Assembly (NCBI GenBank): GCA_001695595.3
Contig: MBPM02000070.1
Location: 406,429 to 470,428, forward strand
Direction of reading: 5' to 3'
DNA: 64,000 nucleotides
DNA from: Plasmopara viticola
Taxonomy: Eukaryota; Oomycota; Peronosporomycetes; Peronosporales; Peronosporaceae
Shown here: positions 52,107 through 64,000 of the stretch, piece after piece
How positions within the stretch are numbered: the stretch's first letter is position 1
Layout: the number at the start of each line of letters is the position of its first letter
Notes under the pieces: generated by a model
What the model was told of the DNA's origin: nothing
What the model saw: only the letters and a program-made list of their open reading frames with translations
Databases searched by the model: none
Program-made: the position numbers and the translations under genes

Positions 52107-55100
52107 ATGCGCCTCCTACGCGCCACGTTCCTGAGCGCCGTTGCTCTGCTTAAAGTCACTGTTGCTGCCCACACCAAGGTCGCCTCCGACGTGCAGGGTC
52201 AGGTGGACAAGTATGACGCAGACGATTGGCACAATATTAAGAAGTTTGGACCGGGCGTTAAGGACGAGGAGAGGCTGCCTGTGTCGGGCGAAGTTGGTCC
52301 TCTTGAACATGCTATGTCTTCTGCCGTGGCTAGAGGTGTGACCGAAGATTTCGAGAATACTTTCGGCGTAGCCTCAACGTCCCTTGCTCGCAACAGCGAC
52401 GAAGTGACAAAGGTGGTGGCCAGCGCACCGGATCTGTTCTTTGTGAAATGGAAAGAAAAGGAGGTAGAAGCTGCTCAGCGGATTCACGTGTGGCTAGAAG
52501 GCAGAAAACATCCGGACGAAGTTTACAAAGACTTGAAGCTCGACTTGACCGGCAGTTCATTCACGGCTGTTACATTGGTGGACACCTACACGTGGCTAAC
52601 GTACATCGATGAGTATACGCGTCATATTCAGCAGACAAAGACGATACCGATTTTATCAATCCATAATTTTTTTTCGCGCTTCTCCGACCAAATGATCAAG
52701 ACGATTGCCATGCAAGCAGTTCCCTCGAGCGCTATCAATCGAATGGAAAGTTATCTCAAGTGCTACTGGCTTAACAGTTTCAAGACTAAAAACGACGTCA
52801 TTGCGCTGCTGAAAGACTATAAGGGAAAAAATCTGTATGTTTCACGTCTAGAGGAAGCGTACGGAAACTATTTTGACAGCGTGAGCTCCCCCGAGGAGCT
52901 AAGGAGGATCATTTCGGAGTTCAAGATGAAGCGGAAAACAGACCATATGACTACACAGCCTTCTACTAGCACTAGGGGCAAGGCTCAGCTCAAGTACAAG
53001 ACTCAAAAGCTCGACAATGAGGTGTTCATTGCTTTCGACAAGTACGTCGACGCCTATAATTCAGCATACCCATCAGAGACACTGAATCTACTTCCTGTAC
53101 TGGTCGCTTGTTTTGGCGAAGGTGGTGCTTTCTCAGTTATTTCAGCGGCGAAAGCGATTCCAGAAACTGCGGCGAAGGCCAAGCTTCTTGAAACAGAGCA
53201 GATTCAACATTGGGTAGCAGAGAAGTCTCCGGACACAGTTTTAAAGCTGATTGATTTCAATTTTCAAAGCCTGCAGTCCATTAGCACGTTGTTTGAGTTT
53301 TTTGACGAGTTCTCAAAGCAACACTCAAAGCCGCCATTTGATCTACTTGCGACTTTGAGAATCAACTTGAGCGATGAGCAGCTGGCCAGGATTGTCATGG
53401 GAGAGCAGAAAAATCCGGATGCAGAACGATTAAAAACTTGCTGTTCTTAGACTGGTTTAATAGCTTAAAGAGCGATGACGAAGTGTCGAAGCTGATTGAT
53501 TTTCGCGGGACAAGTTTCGCCAAGGTCGACTCTTGTATTGTGGCGTTTAAGCAATTTCGCGAGGAGATGAGTCACCCAAGCACTTTGAATTTACCCGAGG
53601 GTGGGCCTAAAGGTCACAGGCAAGACGGTTGGCCGCAACAGCGACTATGATAGCTCGATGCTCGCTGCGTACGAGATGTCCATCAGAAAGAACAACGATA
53701 AGAATCCGAACATGCCGCTGAGATTGCTTGCAGTCCTCACGACTCGCTTCGGCGATTCTGAGCTGGCGGCGATGATTGACTCGGCCAAATTATCATTGCA
53801 AAATGTTGGAAGTGGTCACGCGACTTGAAAATGAGCAGATTCAGTACTGGGTGAGCGCAGGGAAAAGTCCGGACGAAGTGTTCAGTCTATTGGATCCCAC
53901 TCTTCAAGCTCGGCCTTTTATCGACAAGTGGATCAAGTTTTATGATGAGTTCATCAAGCGTCGTCCTGAGCACGTGTTTGATCCGATCGTAAGTTTGATG
54001 ACACGATACAATGACAATGTCTTGGCATCGATTGTATTGGAAGAGCTGCAAAATCCGAACAGTGGTTCGCGGCTAAAGGATTTGCTGTTTTTTAATTTGT
54101 TTGACAGGATGATTACCCATGAGAAATTTTTCACTTTGCTCAATCCTACACGCGAAAAGAACACCGAATTTGATTCTTTGGTGAAAATTACCAGCACTTT
54201 GTCGACGACATAGGTCCTCCTGCTATATTAGAACGAGTCAGAGAGTGGTGCAAGACGAAGAGTGAAGCGGTTGGACAACCTAGTGCTCGCACCGGGAATA
54301 AGGGTGGAGAGCGGGACATGTTCCTGTACGACGGCAAAGTGTTTGCTGCCTATGACAATTACATTCACTCTTACAACAAGGTGAAGCCATTTGCCCGACT
54401 TAGGTTGCTCGCTGCACTCACTATTCGCTTCGGTGATCGCGACGCGTCAACCATGATTTTAGCAGCCAAAATGCACCCCGACACTGCAAAAGCTGCCGAG
54501 AGAGTTGAGGCTGAGCAGATTAAATACTGGGTGAAAGCCGGTAAAACTCCTGACCAAGTTTTTGAGCTCTTGAATGTCGACTTGCAAAGTCTGCCGTTGA
54601 TCAACAAGTGGTTATCCTTTATTAGCGAATTTCGTCAAAGTCATCGAGAGTTTTTGTTTAATCCAATTGTGACATTGAGCAAGCGCTACGACATCATGAT
54701 GCTGGTGAGAACAATCGCGAAAGAAGAAAATTCGCACGGTGTTGAACAGTTAAAGGACTTTGTGATCCATGACTTGTTCAACAGTATGCAAAGCAATGAA
54801 AAGGTGTTGAAGCAGCTCGGTGAATACAATTTGAACGATAACACTGTCAAGTCTCTTTATACGTCGTATAAGCAATTTCGCAATAAGATGGCCAATTTGC
54901 CTGATTTAACAATGCTCCAGGACGGCCCCAGTTTCGAGTTGCTCACACCAGATATGACTTACCGGCTAAAGTCGGAAGACAGCGCTCACGATGGCTTATT
55001 GCTCGATGCTTACGACACCTTTGTCAATGTCTACAACGAGCAAAATCCTACGAATCATTTGAGCTTGCTCGCGGTGCTTATCACTAGGTTCGGAGACCAT

Positions 55101-58100
55101 GAGGTGCTGGCTATGATCGAGTCGGCAAAATCGAATTCGGTTGCCGTGGAAACCGCCAAACTCTTGAAGTGAAACTGATCCAACACTGGGTGGGTTCTGA
55201 GTCGACTCCAGACAGTTTTACCAAGCGATTACTTCCGGACGTGATGGCCATCAAAGAATTTTTACGTGGGTTCAGTGTATTGATCGATTTATCCAGCTCA
55301 ATCCAAAGCTTCATTTCGATCCCATCAAGTTGTTGAGGAAATACTTTACCGACAAGATGCTGGCCACGCTTGTTGTAACAGCAACGCCAGAATTTAAGAG
55401 AGATGCCGAACGAGTGCAAGGTATGCTGCTGCTAGACTGGTTTAACTCAATGTTGACCAGTAACCAATTTGTAAAGCTGCTCAACATTCAAAAGGGGCAA
55501 CGCAAATTTACTCCTATTCTCAAGGCGTGGAAAGGCTTTCGCGCTAAACAAGCTGAGATTGGAGCGAAATTAATCTCATCGTCCGATGAAACGCTGTACG
55601 GCTCAGTAATTGATGCTTATGCCACGTACGTTCGCACTTACAACGAGAAGAACCCTACAAAGCAATTGAGCTTGCTCGCGTTACTCACGGCTGTGTTTGG
55701 GGATGGCAAATTGTTGGCCATGATTGACAAAGCCAAGTCATTTCCAAAGACTCTAGAGGTTGCCAAGCATCTTGAGTCTGAACAGATTCTTTTTTGGGTA
55801 AAAAGGGAAAAGAATCCAATCGATATATATGAGCTGATGGGCTTTAATACCAAAAGTTTGCATTTCATCTACAAGTGGATAGAATATTCGGCCATTTTCT
55901 GCAAGCACCACCCGAACCCTTCATTCGACCCAGTCAACTTATTGAAAAAGCACTTTTCGGATCACGAGCTGGCCGCATTTCTTGTAGACGCAACGTCGAA
56001 AAGCTCAGACAATGCCAAACGGCTCGAACCTGTGCTGTTCACACACTGGTTCAACAATTTAATGACTCGTGAAAAACTTGAGGAGCTGCTTGAGCTGAAC
56101 GAAGCGTCGGAACCTACTTCTGCTAAACTATTGGATACATTTGATGGATATGTCGAGAATTTAAGGCAAAAGACAGAACTTGTTGTGCCTTCTACTCCCG
56201 CTAACAAGATCCAGAATCACGGCAATTTGTTTTATCTTTACGATGCTTACGTCCGCTCGTATAACGAGCATAATCCTGCTACACAAGTGAGCTTGTTTGC
56301 GTTACTCCACAGAGTATATGGTGATAAAACTGTGGTCAAAATGATTGACGAAGCCAAGTTAAATACAGACACTCGTGCTTCTGCCGAGCGTGTTGAGGCC
56401 GAGCAGTTTAAGTTCTGGGAAGGTGCTAAGAAATCCCCAGCCAAAGTTGTTGATGTGTTAGAGTCTGGGTCAAAAAGCCCATCTCTGGTCCACAAACTGG
56501 TCGAATTCTTTGATAATTTCTACAAGCGTTACCCAGACTCATCGTTTGATCCGATTGCATTATTGAAAAGGCTCTATTCAGACGCCATGGTGGCAAAAGT
56601 TGTCGTCGAAGCAACGTCAAATAACTCAGATGATGCTAAACGGCTGGAAGCTATGCTGTTTTCACACTGGTTTAACAATTTGATGACTCGTAAAGCGCTT
56701 GGGGAGCTGCTTGGAGTGAACGAAGCGTCGAAATCTACTTTTGCTCCCCTTTTGGATAAATTTGATGGATTTGTTGAGAATGTAAAGCAAAAGAGAGCGC
56801 TGGTTGGATCTACAACTCGTGACCTGAATCACGGCAATGTGTTTTCTCTGTTTGATGGTCACGTCCACTCGTATAACGAGCATAATCCTGCTACACAAAT
56901 GAGCTTGTTTGCGTTACTCTATACACTTTATGGCGACAAAGCTGTGGTGAAAATGATTGACGAAGCCAAGTTGGTCCCGCACACTCTTGCTTCTGCCGAG
57001 CTCGTTGAGGTTGAGCAATTTCAACATTGGGTGAACGAAAAGAAAACGCTGGAAGAAGTCGTCGGGCTGTTATTTTCTGGCTCAAAGAGCTTGCGTTCTA
57101 TCTCTCGTTGTGCCAAGTTCTTTGACATATACAGCAAACATCATCCAGGGTCTTTACTTTTTCCAACTACGGCGCTTAAAAGTTACTTCTCTGACGTTGA
57201 ACTGATCACACTTGTCGTAGAGGCCACGCCAGAATATCTGGATGATGCCAAACGATTAGAGGCCATGCTGTTTCGGGACTGGTTTAATCGAATGATGACA
57301 CGTGATGATCTTTTTAAGCGGCTTAATGTGGACGAAGAGAAGAAACACACTTTTGCTTCTGTGCTGGCGAAGTACGGCGAATACTACGACACATTGGTTC
57401 AGAAGGAGCTTACATTGTCTTCTGATGATCTCAAAGTCAAGGGCTTGAAAGCCGAGGCAGAGTTTGCTGCTTTTGTTTCTCACATTCGCGACTTCAACGA
57501 AAAGAACCCCACAGAGCAGTTGAGCTTGCTCGCCGCACTGACTGCTTGTTATGGCGAGTATAAGGCGTCGACGATGATCGGAGCAGCTAAATCGAGCCCA
57601 AGTACGAAAAACACGGCCACGTTCCTTGACGACCAGCAAGTTCAGTTCTGGGTGGACGCTGGAAGAACGCCGAGCCATGTCTTTGCGCTTTTGGACATCA
57701 AATCTCGAAACCTTGATATGTTGTACAAGTGGGTCAAGTTTTGTGACATATACAACAACCATCACCCGGAGCCTTACTTTGACCCAATCTCGCTCCTGAT
57801 GCCTCTCTTCAACGATGCCAACTTGGCTACGTATGCTACTAACAAAGATACGCGATACCTGGAGAATGCCAAACAATTGCAAGTCGTGCTGTTCCGGCAC
57901 TGGTACAATAATCTGATGACTTATGACGATGTCGCCATGCGGCTCAACCTTTGAAAAAACAAGTCAAAAAGCGACTTTTGAACGCATACACAAGTTATGT
58001 CAAGAATGATGACCTTTCTTCTGACATGAAATGGATCGAAAAGATTAAAACGAAGAATTATGTCTCGCTGTTTACTGCGGCTTTCGAACATGTGGAGAAG

Positions 58101-59220
58101 TTTAATTTGAATAATCCTACAAACCAAAAGAATGTGCTCGCTTTCCTCACCCATCACTTGGAAGGTGATATTGCGTCCATGGTGCTTGAAGCGGCCAAGC
58201 TCGACAAGAAGTATTCGAATGTCGCTGTAAAACTTGAGGAAGAGCGATCAAAGCTGTGGCTCAAGAACAAGAAAAGCCCGCACGACGTTCTCAAATCGCT
58301 AGGATTCGACAAGATTCATGAAGAGCTTCAGCCTCGACTTTTACGTTGGTAAAGTACGTAATGATTTTAGTGCGGCGTACCCGGACAAAGCGGTAGAGTT
58401 GTATGATGTCTTGCGTAAGCACGACAAAACTGTGGCTCGAATTCTCGTGCAATCGACTGATTTAGAATCGGAATCAGTCAAGGGGCAAGTTCTTGGAGTG
58501 CTGTTCAAGGTTTGGTCAGATGCTGGAAGCAAACCAAGCGAAGTTTTTGATTTTTTAGAGCTAAATCTTCGTGACGCAGACGTCATAAAGCGCTATGAGT
58601 TTGAAGTATGGGTGATCGACTGTAGTATATCAAAATTTTCTATTAGGGAAGGTCCTAGTGTGCTGACAATTTTGAAGAGTTCTGAAAGTATTAACGTGGA
58701 TTCTTTGATCAGTAGCCTGGAGGAGTATACGCATGGAGAGAGAAAGGTGGAGTGGACAGACAAGTCAGGCAATGTGATTGATCTAGTAGAAGGTCTGGGT
58801 CTTGATCCGGCTGAAGATGAAGGTCGTCTAATCGAATTATGGGGGAAGTACTTTACTATGCTTAGTCGCCAAAATTTTCCAGAGCTCGTTGGCAATACGA
58901 TGACTTTGTTGAGAACCATCTACACTCCAAAAGAGTTGGCTATGAAGCTTTATGATACGAAGCACGATGTGTCGATGCATTCGTTGCGAACGGACTTGTT
59001 CGACTTTTGGTTGTCACAGGATGTTATACCAACTGAGTTCCAAGAGGCTTTCCAAACTATTGGGTCTGACCGAACTTGGTTTTTGGGTCTTGCCAAGGAA
59101 TACCTTCACCATCCCGGGGTCGTGGACTTGATAGTGAAGAAAGAACCGATGTGGCAGGGTTTGTTAGTGAAGCACAGCCATTGTGAATGCAATCTATGTT
59201 CAAATTTGTTAAGTGAGTGA
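52107..59220 (+). pseudogene. Giant LWY effector, block B copy, broken by small indels
   Basis: The first 447 codons keep signal peptide and DEER and match the intact gene (about 16 base differences in the first 870, nine changing the residue). The frame is then lost and regained repeatedly: one base missing from an A run near 53,432; two bases missing near 53,608; one extra near 53,805; one missing from an A run near 54,185; one missing at 55,163 (stop at 55,170); one missing near 55,231; several around 57,945-57,975 (stop at 57,952); two near 58,330-58,346. Between breaks the correct frame is open, the longest piece being 55,330-57,954. The C-terminal 290 codons differ strongly from A and end in a cysteine-containing extension (HCECNLC). 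It is either a recent pseudogene or an intact gene with consensus errors. Confidence 0.88.
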
Positions 59221-59628
59221 CATGTCGATTAGCCGTGCCCCTCTGCTCACGCTTTGCTCGCGCTTTGAAGTTTGAACTCATTGGGATAGACTAGAATTAC
59301 GCAGCACTACATCGCGTACCCTAACCATTACTCAAACTACGCGCGTTCGCCTTTGTTGGACTGTTTGAGCACAAGGCCCAAACTACGCTTTTGATGTTTG
59401 CAGAATATTTGAAGATCGCATTGTACTCTGATTCGACTTTGCAGAAAACCTTTGTCTGGTCTACCAATAATGTTAAGATAATGTCCAATTTAAATCCTCC
59501 AAAAAATGATAAGAAAGCAAAAAAATGTACCTAGCATGCAACAACGGCAAAAATAAACATATAAATAATAAAAAAAGAGAATTAATACCTTTAAATAGTA
59601 ATTTTACCGCATACAATCTGCGGGTTAT
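59221..59628. other. 3' flank of the block B effector
   Basis: No gene. The stretch around 59,405-59,445 (gaagatcgcattg, gattcgact) resembles the 3' flank of the intact A gene. Beyond it the sequence is unique and AT-rich. Confidence 0.4.
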
Positions 59629-60385
59629 ATGGAAGTTTTCATGCGTTTGCTCGATATGCATTACGCGGCATGGCACTGGATGATAGGTGTGCTGTTGATG
59701 ACATGTTTTAAAAATGGTAACAATGACTTCCAGATTGTTGCAGTCGCATTGTCAGCAGTGATACTAAAGCAAATTGGCCGTAATTCATCAAGTTCCTGTT
59801 CCATTATTTATCTATGCTTCCAGCCTTTGTAATATCTGAACGTGATAAGGGATTGGTGCCAGCATTGAAAGAAAATAGCAAAGTGACACCACATTTCTTT
59901 TGCTTACATCACCTTATAAAGAATTTTTATTTAAAGTTTAGAAACAAGACGTTGAAGGAACATGCGTGGGACTTGGCACGTGCACTGACCAGGCATTCGT
60001 ACGCAGCTAAAGAAGAAGACTTGAAGAAGGTAAATCGTGAGGCAGTAAAACGCTGGCTGACGTTGGCTATGGAAAGTGGTCCATTTCCCATAGTTCATGC
60101 TCAAAATATGGAATTTTTACTATCAATAACGTCGAATTGATGAACAGCGCGCAGAAAAAACGTGAAATGCCGATCTTGGATCGTATGATGGCAGTTGAAC
60201 GCTATGTCGGTACGAAGTGGCTCGAATTTGCTGGACAGACCAAACATTGGGGTGTGGTTACGTCTTATGCTGCCAGTTGCATCACTTTAATGTTTAAAAT
60301 GTACGAGAAAACAATACAAGTATGTCCAAGTTCAACTAGTGTCGGTTCGAATTGGAACAAACAAGCCAATGGAGTATACAGTTAA
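59629..60385 (+). pseudogene. MULE transposase fragment, copy 3
   Basis: Two adjoining frames. 59,814-60,140 contains VISERDKGLVPALKE, HFFCLHHLIKNFYLKFRNK, HAWDLARA and NREAVKRWL. 60,137-60,385 contains REMPILDRMMAVERYV and WGVVTSYA. These match the core and C-terminal part of the MULE domain (the S(D/E)RxxG motif, CxxH, and the region before the SWIM finger). Upstream, 59,629-59,832 may hold the preceding part (NNDFQIVAVALS, as in GNNxxxPxAxAxV). It is less decayed than the two MULE relics in blocks A and B and belongs to a different subfamily. Confidence 0.82.
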
Positions 60386-60581
60386 TACAAACAGTAGTAG
60401 TGGTATCTACACATCAATAATGTAAAGGACGTGAATGCTCCATGTCGACACTCAAAGCAGCACTCAAGCTTTCAAATCAGAATTGTTATTTGGGGATGTG
60501 TGGTCAACCAAATCGTATCTACTTGCCTACGATGATTTGTGCCAAAAGTGAACTGGTAAAGAGTGTTCATCTAATTGAAAA
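60386..60581. other. No recognisable gene
   Basis: Short spacer between the MULE fragment and Copia-2. Nothing identified. Confidence 0.4.
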
Positions 60582-60717
60582 TGTTACTTGGGCACTAGTT
60601 GGCAAATTGCAAAAGTGAATATATTTATAAGTGCTAATTTTAAGTAGTCACCAACTGATTGCAGATACCGGTACTTACCGATATGTAGTTGCTGGTCGAG
60701 GCGTCGATTCTCCAACA
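60582..60717 (-). repeat. Probable Copia-2 3' LTR
   Basis: In element sense a purine tract is followed by TGTTGGAGAATCG at 60,717. A matching end CCCAAGTAACA falls at 60,582, giving TGTT...AACA inverted ends and a length of 136 bases. The other LTR is outside the window, so the left end is a guess. Confidence 0.5.
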
Positions 60718-61800
60718 CTCCCACTCGACTCGTCAGCACTTGGCGACTTGATGCCCAACTTGTTCCGGAGATTTTGAAACTGCACAGCGCTGATTGGCTT
60801 GGTCATCATGTCGGCCATCATGTCGTTTGTTGAGCAATACTGCAACACCACTTGGCCATCTTCTACCTTTTCACGAACAAAATGATAACGAATGTCGATG
60901 TGCTTGGTGCGCTTGTGAAATTCCGGGTTCTTGGCCAATGCAATGGAGCCCTGATTGTCCTCGTAAACTGTAACCGCTTCATCAGTTGTCAATTCACCCA
61001 ATTCGCACAAGAAAGCCTTTAGCCATATAGCCTCTTGTGTTGCCTCCGACAACGCCATGTATTCAGCTTCAGTAGATGACAGCGCCACCGTACGTTGCTT
61101 CTTGCTTCTCCAGCTGATGCATCCGCCGTTCATCATAAACGCATAGCCGCTCGTGCTTCTTCTTGTTGCAATATCTCCAGCCCAATCTGCATCCGTGAAA
61201 CCTCGAAGTCCATCATCGCAGCCCGGTTGGAATTCAATACCATGTGTCCTTGTCCCTTGAATGTACCTGAAGACCCGCTTGAGTGCTTGCCAATGAGTAG
61301 GACATGGATCTGCCGCAAATTGGCTGAGTACTCCCACTGCTGCCGCGAGGTCTGGTCGAGTACATACCATGAGATACATGACGCACCCTACTGCATTTCG
61401 ATAGGGGACTCCAGCCATGGTCACGTCGTGCTTACAACCGTCTTCACACATATTCTTTGTCAGTTTGAGGCCCGGATCTTGAGGTGTCTTGACCGGGTTA
61501 CTGGCATCCATGTTAAAATTGTGCAAAATGTCACTTGCAAACTTATTCTGTCGCATCGAAATAACTCCACTTGTCTTGTCTTGCTCAATTTCAATTCCGA
61601 GGAAAAACTTGAGCTGGCCCATATCAGTCATCTCGAATCGATTACTTAATGCTTGCTTGGTATCTTGTAGAATCTTGACACTGCTACTCGCGAGCACTAA
61701 ATCATCAACGTAAAGAGCCACAAAGATCATGGCTTGGTCGTTTCGCATCAAGTAAATGCAGTGGTCTGACTCACACTTCTTGAACCCAAGCTTAACATGA
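60718..61800 (-). pseudogene. Copia-2 reverse transcriptase C-terminal half and RNase H
   Basis: One long frame (coding part of 60,675-61,871) holds MIFVALYVDDLVLA, DMGQLKFFLGIEIEQ, TRPDLAAAVGVLSQFA, LKRVFRYIQGT, TDADWAGD, ALSSTEAEYMALSEATQEAI, YEDNQGSIALAKN, RTKHIDIRYHFVRE and DMMADMMTKPI. The catalytic YVDD and RNase H acidic residues are present. The frame itself has no defect, but it is offset from the upstream RT frame near 61,770-61,800. Confidence 0.93.
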
Positions 61801-62782
61801 ACTCGTCGATGGTCTTGTTCCACATGCGAGGTGACTGTTTCAGGCCGTATAGTGACCGCTTGAGCTTGCAAACAAAATTCGGGTGCTCTTGATTCACAAA
61901 ACCGTCCGGTTGCTCCATGTATATGTCTTCATCCAACGGTCCGTTAAGGAACGCTGTCTTGACGTCCATTTGATGCAGTGTAAGGCTGTACTTGGCAGCA
62001 AGACTAAACAGGATCCGAATTGATGTGAGCTTCGCCACCGGTGCAAACGTTTCATCATAGTCAATGCCGTACTTCTGTGAGAAGCCTTTAGCAACAAGAC
62101 GAGCCTTAAACCTTTCAACTTCCCCGTCTTGATTCTCTTTCACGCGAAAAACCCATCTGCATCCAATCGCCTTGCGTCCTTTTGGCAATGGCACAATCTC
62201 CCAAGTTTGATTTTTATGCAGGGACTTAACCTCTGAGTCACAGGCTTCCTTCCACTTTACAGCGTCACTGGATTCCATAGCCGACTTAAATGAAGTCGGC
62301 ATTTCTCCCACTGAATCCATGACGTAGGCCGCCTCAACATTGAAGCAGTCTTGTGCTGCTGCCGACATCTCTTTAAGTCCACGACCTTTGCTGAAGATTG
62401 TATGCCGCTTAATTCTTGGAATCTCTGTTGCTTTCTCGAGCGATTCATTTCGTTGGTGACGTTTCCTGCCCACCTCAATGTCAACATCGGAAGAAGTTGC
62501 CTCTTCTTCTTGTGATTCTTCATCAGTTTCTTCGACATCTTCGATGACAACCTCTTCATTGCAGTGATCACGCTTCCCAGTATCAAAGACCATTTCCATA
62601 AACCTGGCATCACGACTGACTAGCACACGACGAGTTTGTAGTTCCTCAAAACGATACGCCTTTTCATGCTCGGAATTACCGATAAAGCGGCAGCGTACCG
62701 ACCTTGCATCAAGTTGGTGCGCTTTTCTTTGGGAACCGTTGACAAATGCGTGGCAACCAAACACCTTAAGGTTTGCCAGCAA
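61748..62782 (-). pseudogene. Copia-2 integrase C-terminal region and reverse transcriptase N-terminal half
   Basis: Open frame with [32 protein letters not shown], an acidic linker ([19 protein letters not shown]), [80 protein letters not shown] and [17 protein letters not shown]. This is the standard Copia order. It shifts frame relative to the YVDD half. Confidence 0.92.
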
Positions 62783-63480
62783 TGGCTTTTACCGGTCCAA
62801 ATTTGGTGAAGGTGACTTGTCGCGAGAAACAGCGCGTGTACGGACAACGATTTCGTAGGAATGCAGCGTCATAACTGCTTCGCCCCAGTAAATTTTTGGT
62901 AATCCAGCGTGTTCCATCATGCACCTCGCGCACTCAACCAACGTTACGGTTCATGCGCTCAGCCACTCCATCTAGCTGTGGTGTGTACGGCGGGGTGGAC
63001 TTTTGAGCGATTCCCCGGTCATGCAAAACTTGGCCATTCTGTGCGATGTATATTCTCCACCATTGTCACTGCGAAGCGACTTTACTCGATATCCGGTTTG
63101 CGTTTCAGTAAGCGCGACATATTCAGCAAACTTGGTAAAAACTTCGGATTTGTTGCGCAGCAAGTATACGTGCAAAAGTGTGAGTTTGTCATCAATAAAT
63201 GTGACGAAATATCGCTTTCCACTAATAGTAGGCGTCCGCATAGGCCACAAACATCACTTGGATGACCTCCAGCACTTGTTTCGCACGTTAGGTGATGACT
63301 TGATGTAGCTTGTACGCGTTGTTTGCCAAGCGAACATCCGTCACACGCCTCCCACTGCTTAACAGACGCAATGTCAATACCACTTCCATAGTTTTTCTTA
63401 ACAATGGCATCCAATCCACTAAAGCCAATGTGACCAAGTCGAAGGTGCCAGAGTACGAATTGGTGTCCCATGGCATCCCT
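62783..63480 (-). pseudogene. Copia-2 integrase core and HHCC domain, broken
   Basis: HLRLGHIGFSGLDAIV and WEACDGCSLGKQ are the HHCC zinc-binding pieces (about 63,320-63,450). The core shows VTFIDDKLTLLHVYLLRNKS (about 63,150-63,205), SLRSDNGGEYTS (about 63,045-63,080) and PQLDGVAERMNRNV (about 62,940-62,985). The catalytic D, D and E are visible, but at least two frameshifts separate the pieces. Confidence 0.88.
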
Positions 63481-63599
63481 CGAAGTTGTCACAATTTGCC
63501 GCTCAGCTGGATTGGTGTCATGCAGAGCTTGAACAAACCCTTTCCTTCGCGAGCACCAAGCTGCCATCGCAAACTTTTGCATTTGCAAAGCAACCGTCT

Positions 63600-63911
63600 C
63601 GCTCAAAGGTAACTGGTCCGACATCCTTCGTAAACGGCCCACTGAAAAACAAATTTCGCAGTAGTTTCGGAATTGTGCCACACACGTGTAAGTACACCTT
63701 TCTTGATTCCACGTGGTGTTTGCATTGACATAACTATGTCACCCGTTCCAACCGCTTGAACAATACCGTCATCAGCGAGGTGTACGTCCACCGGAGACAT
63801 GACCTTGTAGTTGATCATGTACTCTTTCGAGTACGTCATGCTGAGTTGAGCACCCGAGTCTACCAGCCAAACACTGCTTGACTTGGTAGCACTTGTGTCA
63901 CACACCCACAC
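63600..63911 (-). pseudogene. Copia-2 protease region
   Basis: Minus-strand frame with WLVDSGAQLSMTYSKEYM, the DSGA aspartic protease motif, and HLADDGIVQAVGTGDIVM, matching the usual xDGxxxxVxGxG strand. It is followed by the pre-integrase region in another frame. Confidence 0.88.
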
Positions 63912-64000
63912 CGAAAATAGAAAGTCGCTAGAAACATCTCAACTTGTGCGACATTCGCACGCTGAGGCCTTGCCGCTCCGCATTATCACGATTTCGCGCG

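Larger units (their letters stand above)
36515..59220 (+). repeat. Segmental duplication, block B
   Basis: This is the second, shorter copy of block A. It lacks about 9 kb compared with A, fully explained by three indels and one retrotransposon. Relative to A, the piece at about 49,857-50,357 lies in opposite orientation to A 18,880-19,351. Divergence from A is uneven by eye: two mismatches in 258 bases at 44,427-44,684, against roughly one in ten around 50,360-50,540. Block B ends with a broken LWY effector gene whose tail differs from that of A. Confidence 0.93.
60582..64000 (-). mobile_element. Copia LTR retrotransposon, 3' portion (Copia-2), runs off the window
   Basis: A second Ty1/copia element on the minus strand. 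From the window edge leftwards it shows protease, integrase, reverse transcriptase and RNase H, then a purine-rich tract (gagtgggag in element sense) and a probable short 3' LTR. Gag and the 5' LTR lie beyond 64,000. It is distinct in sequence from Copia-1 and better preserved, with long frames and intact RT and RNase H motifs. Confidence 0.93.

Noticed and set aside
1..64000. tRNA, rRNA, CRISPR or bacterial-type operon features
   Set aside because: None seen; the genes and repeats are of eukaryotic oomycete type.

Overview
The window is an AT-rich, repeat-rich accessory region of an oomycete genome, most likely a downy mildew or a close Phytophthora relative. The evidence is a very large secreted effector of the tandem LWY class with a DEER motif, set among decayed Copia and MULE elements of the kind common in oomycete effector islands. 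I cannot name the species from the sequence. No conserved housekeeping gene, tRNA, rRNA or CRISPR array was recognised.

The layout is a long direct segmental duplication. Block A runs from about 1,110 to 32,900 and block B from about 36,515 to 59,220. They keep the same order, and B is about 9 kb shorter. The difference comes from three segments present only in A (13,529-14,674, 15,518-17,841 and about 17,885-18,880) and one Copia retrotransposon (20,471-25,175). The Copia has AGCTT on both sides, and B has the matching empty site at 51,461-51,465. Each block ends in a giant LWY effector gene. In A it is a single open frame of 2,356 codons (25,826-32,896). In B (52,107-59,220) it is nearly identical but broken by at least nine small indels.

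Most of the apparently empty DNA is a graveyard of the same effector family. I can align at least nine relic loci on both strands, some present in both blocks, to the C-terminal third of the giant protein (unit 8 to the tail). Two pairs of relics converge tail to tail. The relics are interrupted or followed by mobile elements: a MULE-derived MITE, two MULE transposase relics in each block, a Copia fragment and a solo LTR.

The right end holds a third decayed MULE (59,629-60,385) and the 3' two thirds of a second Copia element on the minus strand (60,582 to beyond the window edge), with its RT YVDD box intact.

Taken together this is one expanding, recombining and decaying effector cluster with one apparently functional gene. 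A/B divergence judged by eye is patchy: about 1-2% in the effector and around 9-12 kb, but 5-10% elsewhere. This points to local gene conversion or a mosaic origin.
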